The notes beneath the pieces were generated by a model. It was given only the letters and a program-made list of their open reading frames with translations, did no database searches and was not told the DNA's origin. Positions 17,618 through 26,458 of a DNA stretch of 64,000 bases are shown here, piece by piece. The first letter of the stretch is position 1. Each line of letters starts with the position of its first letter. The stretch comes from CAWBCR01 sp963787375 (GTDB lineage: Bacteria; Chloroflexota; Anaerolineae; Aggregatilineales; UBA3940), in contig CAWBCR010000013.1 of assembly GCA_963787375.1 (NCBI GenBank), positions 310,001 to 374,000 on the forward strand. The letters run 5' to 3'. A program made the position numbers and the translations under genes.

Positions 17618-19174
17618 CTAGACGTTGCGATACGAAATCGTTGCGCCGCAGCGGTGGCACTTGAACACGTAGGGAACGATTTCCTCGGCGGCGTAAGTGT
17701 TGCAGGCCGCGCAGTAATAGCGCAGATCGCCGTGTGTCGTGTCGGCGGGCGGCGGATATACCGACCAGTCGCCGTGCGCTGATGACGGCGCAGGCGGCCT
17801 GGGCCTGGGATCGGCTTCGTTCAGCACTGCGATATCGACGTTACGGGGTGGCAGCTTACCGGTCGGGATTGGCTCATCCGGCTGGGCAGCAGGCGCGTCG
17901 GCGGCAATCAGCTCCGCGATGTCGACTTTACGCGGCGGCAGCTTACCGGTCGGGGCGGGTTGAAGCGGCAGGGCGGCGGGCATCTCCCCGGGGGTATCGG
18001 CGGCGACCAGCGCCGCGAAGTCGATGCCCTCCAATGGATCATCAGAGGCAGTCGCGGGTTCAGGCTCACGCGGCGGGGCGGCAGGCAGCGGCTCTGGAGC
18101 GGGCGGTGGGGCAGCAGGCAGCGGCTCAGGGACGGGTGGTGGCTCAGGAGCAGGCTGCGGGACGACGCGGCGTACGGCGGGGATCCGGGAGGTGTCGCGG
18201 ACGCTCCTGTCGGTGACGATGCCGGCCAGCGCCGACATGTCGTTCTCAGACAGCGGCAGCGCACCGAGCGGGTTTGACTCGCTTGAAGCTTCTTCCGAGG
18301 GTGTAGCTTCCGGTTCCTCGCTGGCCTGCGGCTGTGGCTCCGGCTGCAATTCTGCCTGCGGTTGTACTTCTGCCTGCGGCTGCGGCTCGGGCTGCGATGC
18401 GGCCTGTGGCGAGGCATCTGGCTGCGATGCGGCCTGTGGCGGCGTCTCATGCTGCGGCGGTGCGACTTCCGGCGGCGAGGCCGGCTCCGGCGTATCGACA
18501 ATCAGCACTGCCTGCGGCTGGTCGCCGGTGGGTGCGGTGCTGCGCCGATGGGCAATCAATTCGTCGGCGTCGGGTGCGGTCACACCGTGCTCGGCGAGGT
18601 CGCGCACAATCGACGGGCGCAGGTGGGTAAGGACCAGGGTGCCCTGCTCGGCACCTGGGATGTAGTCAACCTCCAGCAATTCGGCCAGTTTTTCGTCGGG
18701 CAGGCCGACGGCAGCGGGAGTCAGTAGGCGGACGACCGCGCCGGCCATCCACTCGAACAGCACCGGAGCCGCTTCGGTGGGGGGCAGCACGGCCCGGTCG
18801 AAGCGAAGGACTCCCGCGCCAAGCTGGTCGATCTGTGGGACGGCGCGCGCCCCGTCGAGGACGCGGCGGGCCATATAGGGCGACAGGCCAATACGCGTGC
18901 CGCCGGGCCGGGTCGCCTGTTCGATGGGGTTGACGGCCAGCACCTGAATAAGAAGCTGGCCGGAATTGTCGGGCAGGAACTCAGCACCCAGGCCGCCGCC
19001 CAGCACGTGCGGACCGCGCTGCGACGAAATTCGGACTCCGGCCTGCCGGGCCGGCGTCGCGCGGAGGATGCGCGCCGTGCGGGCCACTTCGAGGACATCG
19101 TCGCTGTCGTAGCCGCCATCGACGAGCTGGTCGATCTGGATTTCGTGCCAGGCCAGCCTGATCTTCGCCTTCAC
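17618..19174 (-). CDS. Zinc-ribbon protein with long disordered Pro/Gln region, unknown function
   Basis: 518 residues from GTG 19174, set by GAGGAGGT eight bases upstream. The N-terminal 210 residues look folded. Residues 220-430 are dominated by Pro, Gln, Glu and Ala with near-repeats (PQAASQP, PEPQPQAE, PAAPPPAPEPLP). Near the C-terminus a motif occurs twice (PTGKLPPRKVDIAELIAAD and PTGKLPPRNVDIAVLNEAD), and a second version, IDFAALVAAD, lies before them. The last 30 residues form a zinc ribbon (YYCAACNTY...KCHRCGATISY). No family is recognised. The repeated 'lobe' motif plus zinc ribbon suggests a scaffold with docking peptides. Its -10 box is TATAAT at 19205. Confidence 0.7.
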   Translation of the reverse strand: MKAKIRLAWHEIQIDQLVDGGYDSDDVLEVARTARILRATPARQAGVRISSQRGPHVLGGGLGAEFLPDNSGQLLIQVLAVNPIEQATRPGGTRIGLSPYMARRVLDGARAVPQIDQLGAGVLRFDRAVLPPTEAAPVLFEWMAGAVVRLLTPAAVGLPDEKLAELLEVDYIPGAEQGTLVLTHLRPSIVRDLAEHGVTAPDADELIAHRRSTAPTGDQPQAVLIVDTPEPASPPEVAPPQHETPPQAASQPDASPQAASQPEPQPQAEVQPQAELQPEPQPQASEEPEATPSEEASSESNPLGALPLSENDMSALAGIVTDRSVRDTSRIPAVRRVVPQPAPEPPPVPEPLPAAPPPAPEPLPAAPPREPEPATASDDPLEGIDFAALVAADTPGEMPAALPLQPAPTGKLPPRKVDIAELIAADAPAAQPDEPIPTGKLPPRNVDIAVLNEADPRPRPPAPSSAHGDWSVYPPPADTTHGDLRYYCAACNTYAAEEIVPYVFKCHRCGATISYRNV

Positions 19175-19204
19175 GCCGGGTACCTCCTCGCTGTTTCTCC
19201 ACGC

Positions 19205-19210
19205 ATTATA
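19205..19210 (-). promoter_or_regulatory. -10 promoter element (TATAAT) of the zinc-ribbon gene
   Basis: A perfect TATAAT on the minus strand 30 bases before the GTG at 19174. No good -35 box; 18 bases upstream reads TGCGCG. Confidence 0.6.
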
Positions 19211-19271
19211 ACCTGATGTGGCGCTGCGCGCAGTCAGGTATTACCCCACCTTTGATAGCGACTGTCGCGCG

Positions 19272-20279
19272 TCAGGCGGCGCGGAGGGTGACGAGGCCGT
19301 AGACGATCAGCAGGGCACCTATCACGCCGACCAGGATCAGCAAGATCGAGGCTGCGCGGCGGGTGCTGCTGACGGCTGGCCGGGCCGGGGCGGGCGCGTC
19401 GTAGGTGCTGGTGAGGGTCGGTTTGCCGCCCAACGCGGCGACAGCGGCGGGGGTCGGCGAGGCGGTGGACTTGATCAGCGGGACGGGGGTGCGGGTGGGC
19501 GTCGGGGTGACGGTCGGCGGCAGGGTGGGCGTGGGCGTCGGGGCGGGGTGGATCAGAATCTCCTCGTTGGGGTAGATGATGCTGTTGGCGGTCAGGTTGT
19601 TTAGCGCGAGCAGGTCGGGCAGCGTGACGCCGTAGGCGATGGTAATGGCGTACAGCGTCTGGCCGGGCTGGACGATGTGCCACAGTGCGCCGTTGGGGCC
19701 GGGCGTGGCGACGACGACCGGCTGGACGGCGAACCGCGGCACGGCAGTCGGCGCGCCGCCGGGGCCGACCGGCTGGGGCACGTCGGCGGGCGCGGGGCCG
19801 GAGCCGGGGTAAGCGAACAGGGCGGTGTAGTAGTTCAGGCCGGTGGCGGAGGTCGCGACGCCGACGCCGATCTCGACATAGCGGGTGGAGGTCATGCCCT
19901 GAAAATGGATCGGGCTGTTGGTCCACCAGGTGACGGCGTCCTGTGGCGTGGCGACGGTGCCGCCGTAGATGTTCTCGCTGACGAAGATGCGCCCGGGGAT
20001 GCCATAGCCCGCAGCCGCGATGCGGTCACGCGGGTGGGAGCCATCCGCGCCGTAGTGGGTGATCTGGTCGATGGAAGCCTGATATTCGGAGTGCGCCTGC
20101 GCGACGGCTATCAGCGTGGCGTTGGTGGTGTAGGCAGGCAGACCATACCGCGCGCGAAGCTGGTTGATCAGGTCGATGGTGGTGAGCGCGTCAGAAGACT
20201 GCGCGGCGGCAGGGCGCGGCGCAGCGGGCAGCGTCAGGAAGGTCGCGGCGAGCGCGAGGGCGATCAGCAGTCTGCGCAT
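19272..20279 (-). CDS. Exported CAP/SCP-domain protein with LysM and C-terminal membrane anchor
   Basis: 335 residues from ATG 20279 (MRRLLIALALAATFL...), a Sec signal peptide cleaved after about residue 26 (AAAQ). A CAP domain (about 30-160) contains LINQLRARYGLPAY, HSEYQASIDQITHYG, SENIYGG and WWTNSPIHFQGM, the usual cavity residues. A LysM domain follows (about 205-250, WHIVQPGQTLYAITIAYGVTLPDLLALN), then a Thr/Pro linker and a terminal transmembrane helix (LLILVGVIGALLIVYGLV). It should sit on the cell surface, held by LysM binding to glycan and by the C-terminal helix. Bacterial CAP proteins have no assigned universal function. Confidence 0.88.
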   Translation of the reverse strand: MRRLLIALALAATFLTLPAAPRPAAAQSSDALTTIDLINQLRARYGLPAYTTNATLIAVAQAHSEYQASIDQITHYGADGSHPRDRIAAAGYGIPGRIFVSENIYGGTVATPQDAVTWWTNSPIHFQGMTSTRYVEIGVGVATSATGLNYYTALFAYPGSGPAPADVPQPVGPGGAPTAVPRFAVQPVVVATPGPNGALWHIVQPGQTLYAITIAYGVTLPDLLALNNLTANSIIYPNEEILIHPAPTPTPTLPPTVTPTPTRTPVPLIKSTASPTPAAVAALGGKPTLTSTYDAPAPARPAVSSTRRAASILLILVGVIGALLIVYGLVTLRAA

Positions 20280-20387
20280 GGGAAGGATGTCTATCCGGCC
20301 AGGTACCATATCAGTGTGCCTCAAGATCGTGGGGCAGAGTGTAGCCCGATCAGGGCGAGGGTGCCAACGGGGGAGAAGAGGGGATAT

Positions 20388-20478
20388 TCACCGCGAAGGT
20401 GCAAAGGACGCAGAGAAGAATAGGAGAAAGGAAGAACGAAAAGACTAACCGCAGAGGTCGCAGAGGGCGCAAAGGAAG
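20388..20478 (+). repeat. A-type plus B-type purine-rich repeat pair
   Basis: An A-type copy (20388) and a B-type copy (20444) in the intergenic stretch 20280-20592, both on the plus strand. Apart from these repeats that stretch holds only weak promoter-like sequence for the two flanking genes. Confidence 0.85.
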
Positions 20479-20592
20479 AGAAAGTGGGGGAAAGAAATTC
20501 ATGGCGAAACATGCAACCCGGCGGCGGGGTGTGCGTATAGATATGTGGAAATCGGAATTGACATGGATACTGGTAGGATACGAGGGAAGGAA

Positions 20593-20862
20593 ATGGACAC
20601 GCAGAAGAAACTGCATCGGAGCAAGAGCGATCGAATGATCAGCGGCGTTTGCGGCGGGCTGGGCGAGTACTTCGGGGTGGACCCCGTGCTGTTCCGGCTC
20701 ATCCTGGTGGCCACCGTGCTGCTGCACGGGTCGGGCGTGCTGCTGTACATCATCCTGATGATCGTCATGCCTGAAGAGGACGCTGTCTCGCAGACGGTGA
20801 AGTCGAACGGCACGAAGCCGCAGAAGGCGGAATTCGAGCCGCTGGGCAGCCGCGACAAATAG
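20593..20862 (+). CDS. PspC-domain membrane protein
   Basis: 89 residues from ATG 20593, chosen for its AAGGA site. The PspC domain begins KLHRSKSDRMISGVCGGLGEYFGVDPVLFRL, the family hallmark, and continues into a hydrophobic helix (LILVATVLLHGSGVLLYIILMIVMP). In E. coli and relatives PspC senses membrane stress and controls PspA; stand-alone PspC-only proteins are common in Chloroflexota and their partner is unknown. It is flanked by repeats and by a strong terminator, so it is monocistronic. Confidence 0.92.
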   Translation: MDTQKKLHRSKSDRMISGVCGGLGEYFGVDPVLFRLILVATVLLHGSGVLLYIILMIVMPEEDAVSQTVKSNGTKPQKAEFEPLGSRDK

Positions 20863-20886
20863 GCAGCCGAATTGCAGAATCAAAGA

Positions 20887-20910
20887 CCCCGCCGACGAGG
20901 CGGGGTTTTT
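20887..20910 (+). terminator. Intrinsic terminator after PspC
   Basis: A 7-bp GC stem CCCCGCC/GGCGGGG with loop GACGA and a following TTTTT. Confidence 0.9.
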
Positions 20911-20927
20911 GATTGGAGTGGAAGAAG

Positions 20928-20960
20928 ACTAACCGCAGAGAACGCGGAGAGCGCAGAGAA
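20928..20960 (+). repeat. B-type purine-rich repeat copy
   Basis: A B-type copy (CTAACCGCAGAG...) immediately upstream (in plus coordinates) of the etfA stop codon. Confidence 0.85.
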
Positions 20961-20967
20961 GCGTGCG

Positions 20968-21951
20968 CTATTTGCCGAGGCGCTGCTTGAAGGCGGCGGT
21001 CAGCGCCGGGACCGCCTTGAACAGGTCGGCGACGAGGCCGTAGTGCGCCAGCTTGAAGATCGGGGCCTCAGGGTCCTTGTTGATGGCGACGATCAGCTTG
21101 CTGGTGCGCATGCCGGCCTGATGCTGGATCGCGCCGCTGATGCCACACGCGATGTACAGGTCGGGCGAGACGGTCTTGCCGGTCTGGCCGACCTGGTGCT
21201 CGTAGGGAATCCAGCCGGCGTCGACGGCGGCGCGCGATGCGCCCAGCGCCGCGCCGAGCACTTCGCACAATTCCTTGATCGGCGCGTAGCCTTCCGGGCC
21301 GCCCACGCCGCGCCCGCCGGAGACGATGATGGCCGCGTCGGTGAGGCTGACCTGGCCTTCGGCGGCTTCGAAACCGGCCACGCGGGTTGCGATGTCGCCT
21401 TCGGCCAGGACGGGCGCAACCGATTCTACATCGCCGCTGCGCGACGAGTTAGGCTCCAACGCTTTGAAGGCACGGCTGCGGATGGTGATCATCTGCAAGC
21501 CGCCACCCTGCACCATGACATGCGCCATCAGCTTGCCGGAGTAGGCGGGAGTGGTGGCGACGACGACGCCGTCCTTCAGCTCCGCGCCGACGATGTCGGA
21601 GATCAGGCCCGCCTCCAGGTCGACGGCGACCGCGCCGAGCAGGTCGCTACCACGCGTGGTGGCCCCGGCGACGATCAACGAGGGCGCGCGGTCGGCGGCG
21701 AGCTTCGCGAAGAGCGCCGCGTAGGGGCCGAGGCGGAAATCGGCAAGCGTGGCATCCTCGCAGGCGATGGCCGAGTCCGCGCCACGGTGGATGGCCTCAG
21801 TGCCGAGCGCCGCCGCGTTGGGGCCAAACACGACTGCCGTGACGGGCTGGCCGAGGCCGTCGGCGAGCGTGCGGGCGAGGCCCGCCGCTTCCCACGACAC
21901 ACCTGAGACTTTGCCCTCGTGCTGTTCGACGAAGAACCAGACACCGCTCAT
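20968..21951 (-). CDS. etfA: Electron transfer flavoprotein, alpha subunit
   Basis: 327 residues from ATG 21951, whose start abuts the etfB stop. The N-terminal domain begins GVWFFVEQHEG. The C-terminal FAD-binding domain has the family motifs IVSGGRGVGGPEGY, GQTGKTVSPDLYIACGISGAIQHQAGM and VAINKDPEAPIFKLAHYGLVAD. With EtfB it carries electrons from acyl-CoA or other dehydrogenases to the quinone pool via ETF-quinone oxidoreductase. No dehydrogenase gene is adjacent. No frameshift here. Confidence 0.96.
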   Translation of the reverse strand: MSGVWFFVEQHEGKVSGVSWEAAGLARTLADGLGQPVTAVVFGPNAAALGTEAIHRGADSAIACEDATLADFRLGPYAALFAKLAADRAPSLIVAGATTRGSDLLGAVAVDLEAGLISDIVGAELKDGVVVATTPAYSGKLMAHVMVQGGGLQMITIRSRAFKALEPNSSRSGDVESVAPVLAEGDIATRVAGFEAAEGQVSLTDAAIIVSGGRGVGGPEGYAPIKELCEVLGAALGASRAAVDAGWIPYEHQVGQTGKTVSPDLYIACGISGAIQHQAGMRTSKLIVAINKDPEAPIFKLAHYGLVADLFKAVPALTAAFKQRLGK

Positions 21952-21952
21952 G

Positions 21953-22739
21953 CTACACCACCTTTTCCGCAATCAGCTTGTCGGCGAGGATACCGGCGGC
22001 TTCCTCGATGGTGTCTGCCTCGATGACCTGGCACTCACCCTCGCGCGGGGGCAGGGCGTAGATCTCAGGCCACACGACTTTGGGCGTGATCGATGGGTCG
22101 AGGCCCAGGTCGGCAGCCGACCAGGTGGGGATCTCAGCACGCGACGCCTTGCGGATGCCCATGAAGGACGGGTAGCGCGGCTCGTTGATGCCCTTCACCA
22201 CGCTGACCACCGCCGGCAGCTTACTTTCGACGATCTGCTTGCCCTCTTCGAGCAGGCGCTCGACCTTGATGGTGCCTGCGCCAAAGTCAATCTCGATGAT
22301 CTTGAAGACATAGGTGAGCGTGTTCCAGCCGAGGCGGCGGCCCGTCTGAACGGCTGTCTGGCCGCTGCCGCCGTCGGTGGTGAGCTTGCCGAACAGGACC
22401 AGGCCCACATCGCCGATCTTCTCGACGGCTTTCGCCAGCGCGTGCGAGGTGACAAGCGTGTCCGCGCCCTTGAGGGCCGGGTCGCTGATCAGCGCGGCGT
22501 CGTCCATGCCCATCGCCAGGGCGTGCTTGAGCGCGTCACGGGTGGCGTCGGTGCCCATGCCGATCACGGTGGTGCCCGCCGCGCCGCGGTCCTGAAGCAG
22601 GATCGCCTCTTCGACCGCGTACTCATCCCAGGGGTTGATGACGAGGGGCGCGTCGCCCCAGGACACGTCGCCCGACGACGAGACCTCAGACTCTGGCCGC
22701 GGTGTCGGGTGTTTCCTTGGTGCAGACTACAACTCGCAA
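21953..22739 (-). CDS. etfB: Electron transfer flavoprotein, beta subunit, one frameshift near the start
   Basis: About 261 residues. The C-terminal 235 residues are continuous from SWGDAPLVINPWDEYAVEEA. The N-terminus is in another frame: TTG 22739 followed by RVVVCTKETPDTAARV, the classic EtfB beginning, then an extra base near 22683 that creates TGA. GGGAGG lies five bases before TTG. The characteristic VVSVVKGINEPRYPSFMGIRKASR motif (family signature) is present. It forms the heterodimer with EtfA, with the genes overlapping in order etfB-etfA. A TACAAT box at 22791 and a large palindrome just upstream point to regulation of the pair. Confidence 0.93.
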
Positions 22740-22790
22740 GGTTGCCTCCCTCTGTAAGGTGTTGGTCCGGGTGTGAGACATTCTGGGATT

Positions 22791-22838
22791 ATTGTAGCAG
22801 AAAAACCGACCGAGCGGTAGTTTTTGCCGCCCGGTCGG
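22791..22838 (-). promoter_or_regulatory. etfBA promoter with overlapping palindrome
   Basis: On the minus strand, TACAAT (22791-22796) lies 52 bases before the TTG. Where a -35 box would be, an imperfect 12-bp inverted repeat (CCGACCGAGCGG / CCGCCCGGTCGG, 22806-22838) stands instead. The half-site ACCGAGCGGT resembles sites bound by TetR-type regulators of fatty-acid genes; that match is inference. Confidence 0.5.
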
Positions 22839-22856
22839 CAGGAGGGAGAAGGGAAG

Positions 22857-22918
22857 ACCAAACGCAGAGGACGCGATGGGCCGCCTCCGCGACTAAACGT
22901 CGCGGCTGTCGGCCCATC
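22857..22918 (+). repeat. Degenerate B-type repeat with nested palindrome
   Basis: A short B-like piece (AACGCAGAGGACGCG) leads into a nested inverted repeat: outer arms GATGGGCCG/CGGCCCATC (22875-22918), inner arms CCGCGAC/GTCGCGG around a TAAAC loop. It lies between etfBA and the glycosidase gene. Confidence 0.7.
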
Positions 22919-22950
22919 AGCGAGCCACAGAGTGGAAGACCGCTTAACGA

Positions 22951-25404
22951 TCAGGGCGAGGTCGTCACGCCGCTGAACCGCAGGAAGATCGGATAGTCTC
23001 TGAGCAGCAGGCCATTGATGACCAGGCTGTCGTTCTCGGTAGAGGCAGCCAGCTGCTGCTCGAAGCCATCGAGCACATCTATTCCTGTCACGTTTCCGGC
23101 AGACAGGCCGGGGAAGGTGAGATTGGCCTTCTCTCCGGGGTCATCCTCGACTGCTGCGCCATTGGTCCACAGCGCAAACAACCTGTCGCCATTGGGCAGG
23201 ACAAAACCATAACTCACGATATTGGTGGCCTGGGTCTCCATTTCCACATCGAGAGCAGCAGGGCTCGCTCCGTCCATGACGGTGTTGAGGTTGCGCATTG
23301 TCGGAACCGACCAGAGCGCGGAGGGTTGCGTGCCACCGACGGTTACCCCCAAACCCATGCCGCGATGCATGACGATTGCGCGGGCGAAGTACTTGGCGGC
23401 CAGAAAGTCGGTAGGCAATTGTGGCCAGGGCTGGTCGGCGGGGTGGCAGGTCGGGAATTCCTCCGAGCACCAGGTCAGCCCGGTAGCCCAATAGTCTCCC
23501 TGGAATCCATGGGCAGAGGCTCTCTGCTGGATTTGCTCAATGATGGATGGGTACTTGTAATAGTAGTCCCCAAAAAACGCGCTGTCGGGAACCGTGTCAA
23601 ACATGCTGTGCCAGGAAATCACGTCGAACAGGGAAGAAACAGCATCGTAGTCGAGGAGCTCGAAGAGATAGTCCTGGGCGAAGAAGAGATTACTGACCGG
23701 GGCCAGCACCACCTTTGCGTCAGGGTCCGTGTCGCGGATGACAGGGGAGATCGCCTTGGCAAGGTCTATGTAATACTGTGGCGGCCTGATACACTTGATA
23801 CCGCCCTGGCCGCAGTAGTCGGGTTCGGTCCATATTGTGTAGTACTGGATCCGGCCCTTGAAATGATCCACGATGAAGTGCACGTAATCAGCAAAATCCT
23901 GTATCTGCTCGTCGGTCGTGAATCGCGGGGTAGAGAGTTCGATCCCATTGGCGTGACCCTCCTTGTCCCAGAAGTGGAGGAGGTAATTCACAGTCACTCC
24001 ATTGGCATTCAGGTCGTTGATGTACTGATCGAATACTCGGGGAATTTCATATTCCGATCCGCTCCACACGATGGGAGGCTCGACCTCATACAATGAAACC
24101 TCAACCAGCTTCACGCCGATATCGGTGACGTCATCCAGAGAGCCGTTCCAGGTATTATCGCTGACATTGAAATACGCGGGAGAGCCCATTCCCACCCGGC
24201 TATCGGCAAGCTCAGCCGAGGGCCTGGCGACCAGCGCGAATACCGGCAGCGAGTTCCCGTCCTGCAGCGTCAGGATTGTGCCGGTGGCCCCGATTGGCTG
24301 TGAAAACCCGCTCGTATTGCCAGCGGGATCGATGGTGGTCAGGGTGATATTCGCGTTCGCAAAGGCAGCGCGCCTGTCGAAGGCAAAGAACCGCTGCCAT
24401 CGGCTGCGGCCTGGCCTTCGTAGGCAATCCCTTCATCCCCGCTGTCGGAGAAGATCTCGACGGTGCAGTTGGCACAGGCGGTGCCGGACACCGAGCCGCC
24501 TGCCAAATCGAAACGGTAACGAAGGGAGCGCCCAGATCGGTGTTGCCACCGCGCCACAGATATATCCCGGCCCCACCATTGTCATGGATGCTGTTCTGGG
24601 TGAGGATGTTGCGCAAGGACTCGGAACGCTCAACTTCAATGCCATGTCTGCCGTTATAAGCGATGATGTTGTCAGGGCCGACGGTATTATCCATCCCGCC
24701 CTCGGTGATCCACACCCCGGAGCCGCTATTGCCCAGGGCGCTGTGCCGCTGGCATCGGTGCCGACGAGATTGCCGGTCACGACGTTGTTGGCGGCATAGT
24801 CCCATAGTCCGATGCCGAAGTTGTTGCCGCTGCTGAGGTTCCCCTGGCCGATTGGCCCTGCGCCGGTATTCCGGTCGCCACCAATGGTGTTGTGCTGGCC
24901 ATGAGCAGCGACCACAATCCCTACGCCGGTGAAATTGAGAACCTGCAACCCACGGATGGTGTTCCCGTCTGAGACGATATCCAGGCCGGTTATCCAGGTA
25001 TCCCTGGGAAGCTGGCTGCCGTCCAGAATCACGCCGGCGTCGCTGGCGTCAACAGTCAGATAGCCCTGGCTGATCTGTGGCAGCGCGCTGGTCACGCTGA
25101 TGGTCTGCGGGGCAGCAGGTGGGAAAATGGCGGGATCGAAAGTGATGATGTCGCCGGGTTGCCCGTCCAGAAGGGCCTGGCGCAGCGTGCCGGGACCGCT
25201 GTCTGCCGCGCTGCCGACGACAATCGTCTCACCGGGCATTGGAGTTGGTGGAGTGGTTGCCTCCAGTGTGGAGATCGGTGCCGCTGTCAAGGCAGGTGTT
25301 TCAAGTGCGGCAGTGGCGGATACGGCGGGCTTCTGCCCGCATCCGACAGCCGCCGCATACCCACAAAGAACCGTGAGGACGGTCAGCAACCTGAGCGCCT
25401 TCAT
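22951..25404 (-). CDS. Lipoprotein fusing a right-handed beta-helix to a glycoside-hydrolase-like TIM barrel, frameshifted
   Basis: About 817 residues from ATG 25404. A signal peptide ends at a lipobox AAVGC. After a Thr/Pro linker, residues about 60-330 form a parallel beta-helix of the CSLREAI/NosD kind: GTLRQALLDGQPGDIITFDP, GVILDGSQLP, NTIRGLQVLNFTGVGIVV, NTVGPDNIIAYNGRHGIEV. An Ig-like segment follows, then a TIM-barrel glycosidase-like domain with IQYYTIWTEPDYCG, where the Glu of WTEP would be the acid/base, and FDVISWHSMFDT. It ends in a beta domain. Three shifts near 24742, 24515 and 24390 break the frame, yet the net shift is zero. It probably binds and cleaves a polysaccharide outside the cell. 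Confidence 0.75.
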
Positions 25405-25560
25405 CTTTGCACCCTCTCTTCCGGACATACACAGGAATCAGGAGAGCCGGTAAGATGCGGCGCAGTGGAGGCGAAAGTGAAGCGGGCACGTCTTGAAGTG
25501 TTACCGGGGGTGGGGTTGGACTGCCAGACTGCTTCAGGGCTGCCGCAACCGACGACATTC

Positions 25561-25588
25561 ATTCTAGGGTAAGAATGTCCGTGTGTAA
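25561..25588 (-). promoter_or_regulatory. Promoter of the beta-helix/glycosidase gene
   Basis: Minus-strand TTACAC (25583-25588) and TAGAAT (25561-25566), 16-base spacing, with a leader of about 155 bases. The rest of 25405-25704 shows no gene. Confidence 0.65.
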
Positions 25589-25640
25589 AGGCTGCCGCCT
25601 GACACGGATGCGCGTGTTTTTGTTTTCCGGCGCGTACCGT

Positions 25641-25646
25641 TATACT
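25641..25646 (+). promoter_or_regulatory. -10 promoter element (TATACT) of the YqeY-type gene
   Basis: TATACT 58 bases before ATG 25705, with a T-rich stretch about 18 bases further upstream serving as a poor -35. Confidence 0.5.
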
Positions 25647-25704
25647 CAAAGGCGATCTGGCCGCCGTGAGGACGGCCACACAGCCACGGAAGCACGGAGA
25701 ACCC

Positions 25705-26277
25705 ATGAGTCTGAAAGAGCAACTATCCAGCGACCTCAAAGAGGCGATGAAAAGCGGCGACGCGGTGCGCAGGATGGTCGTGCGCAGCATTATGGTGGCG
25801 ATCAAAGAGGCCGAAATGCGGCAGCGTGAAGACCTTGTGAAGAAGGCGCTGAAACAGCACGGTGTCGAGCGGCCATCCGGCGACGACCCGCAGCAGGCAG
25901 CGGCCTACGAGAAGGCGGTCGACGCGGCGCTGCTGGCGGAAAAGGTCGACGAAAAGAGCCAGATGGGCGACAGCGACATCCTGGGCACGATCCAGAAGCT
26001 GGTCAAGCAGCGGCAGGATTCGATTGCCGACGCGGAGAAGGCGAGCCGCCCGGACATCATCGCGGCGGAACAGGCCGAGATCGTGGTGCTGGAAAGCTAC
26101 CTGCCCAAGCAGATGACGCGCGAAGAGGTCGAGGCCGAAGCACGGAAGCTCATCGAGAAGACCGGGGCCAGTAGCCCGCGTGACATGGGCAAGGTGATGG
26201 GCCCACTGATGAATCAACTGCAAGGCCGCGCCGATGGGAAGCTGGTCAGCGAGGTGGTCAAGAGCCTGCTCGGCTAG
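25705..26277 (+). CDS. GatB/YqeY domain protein
   Basis: 190 residues from ATG 25705 (MSLKEQLSSDLKEAMKSGD), the usual YqeY N-terminus. It has the characteristic helical hairpins, with RMVVRSIMVAIKEAEM, RQDSIADAEKASRPDIIAAEQAEI and the family motif LESYLPKQMTREEVEAEARKLIEKTGA, and ends in the small C-terminal helix bundle (GKVMGPLMNQLQGRADGKLVSEVV). This domain resembles the tRNA-binding tail of GatB but lacks amidotransferase activity; its role in bacteria is unproven. A roughly 45-residue insertion rich in Lys, Asp and Ala lengthens the protein compared with the usual 147-150 residues. Confidence 0.9.
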   Translation: MSLKEQLSSDLKEAMKSGDAVRRMVVRSIMVAIKEAEMRQREDLVKKALKQHGVERPSGDDPQQAAAYEKAVDAALLAEKVDEKSQMGDSDILGTIQKLVKQRQDSIADAEKASRPDIIAAEQAEIVVLESYLPKQMTREEVEAEARKLIEKTGASSPRDMGKVMGPLMNQLQGRADGKLVSEVVKSLLG

Positions 26278-26324
26278 CCGCGGGGTGACCTCACCCCTTC
26301 CGACGCCCGGACGGGCGTCTCCCT

Positions 26325-26349
26325 CCCCTCTCCAACAAATGGAGAGGGG
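26325..26349. repeat. Palindrome CCCCTCTCCA-ACAAA-TGGAGAGGGG
   Basis: A perfect 10-bp stem inside a stretch of the form 'ctcacccc...ctctcc...ggagaggg...gaggggtgag'. A shorter relative occurs at 59294-59313. This is a dispersed intergenic element; it lacks a T run. Confidence 0.7.
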
Positions 26350-26458
26350 AAACGGCGAGCCGGGGGGTGAGGGGTGAGACCATAATCTGGCAAGGCAACC
26401 GGTGGTCGGCCTGCACCAGGCTGTACCAATCGAGGGGTGCGGTGAGGGGCCTGACAGC

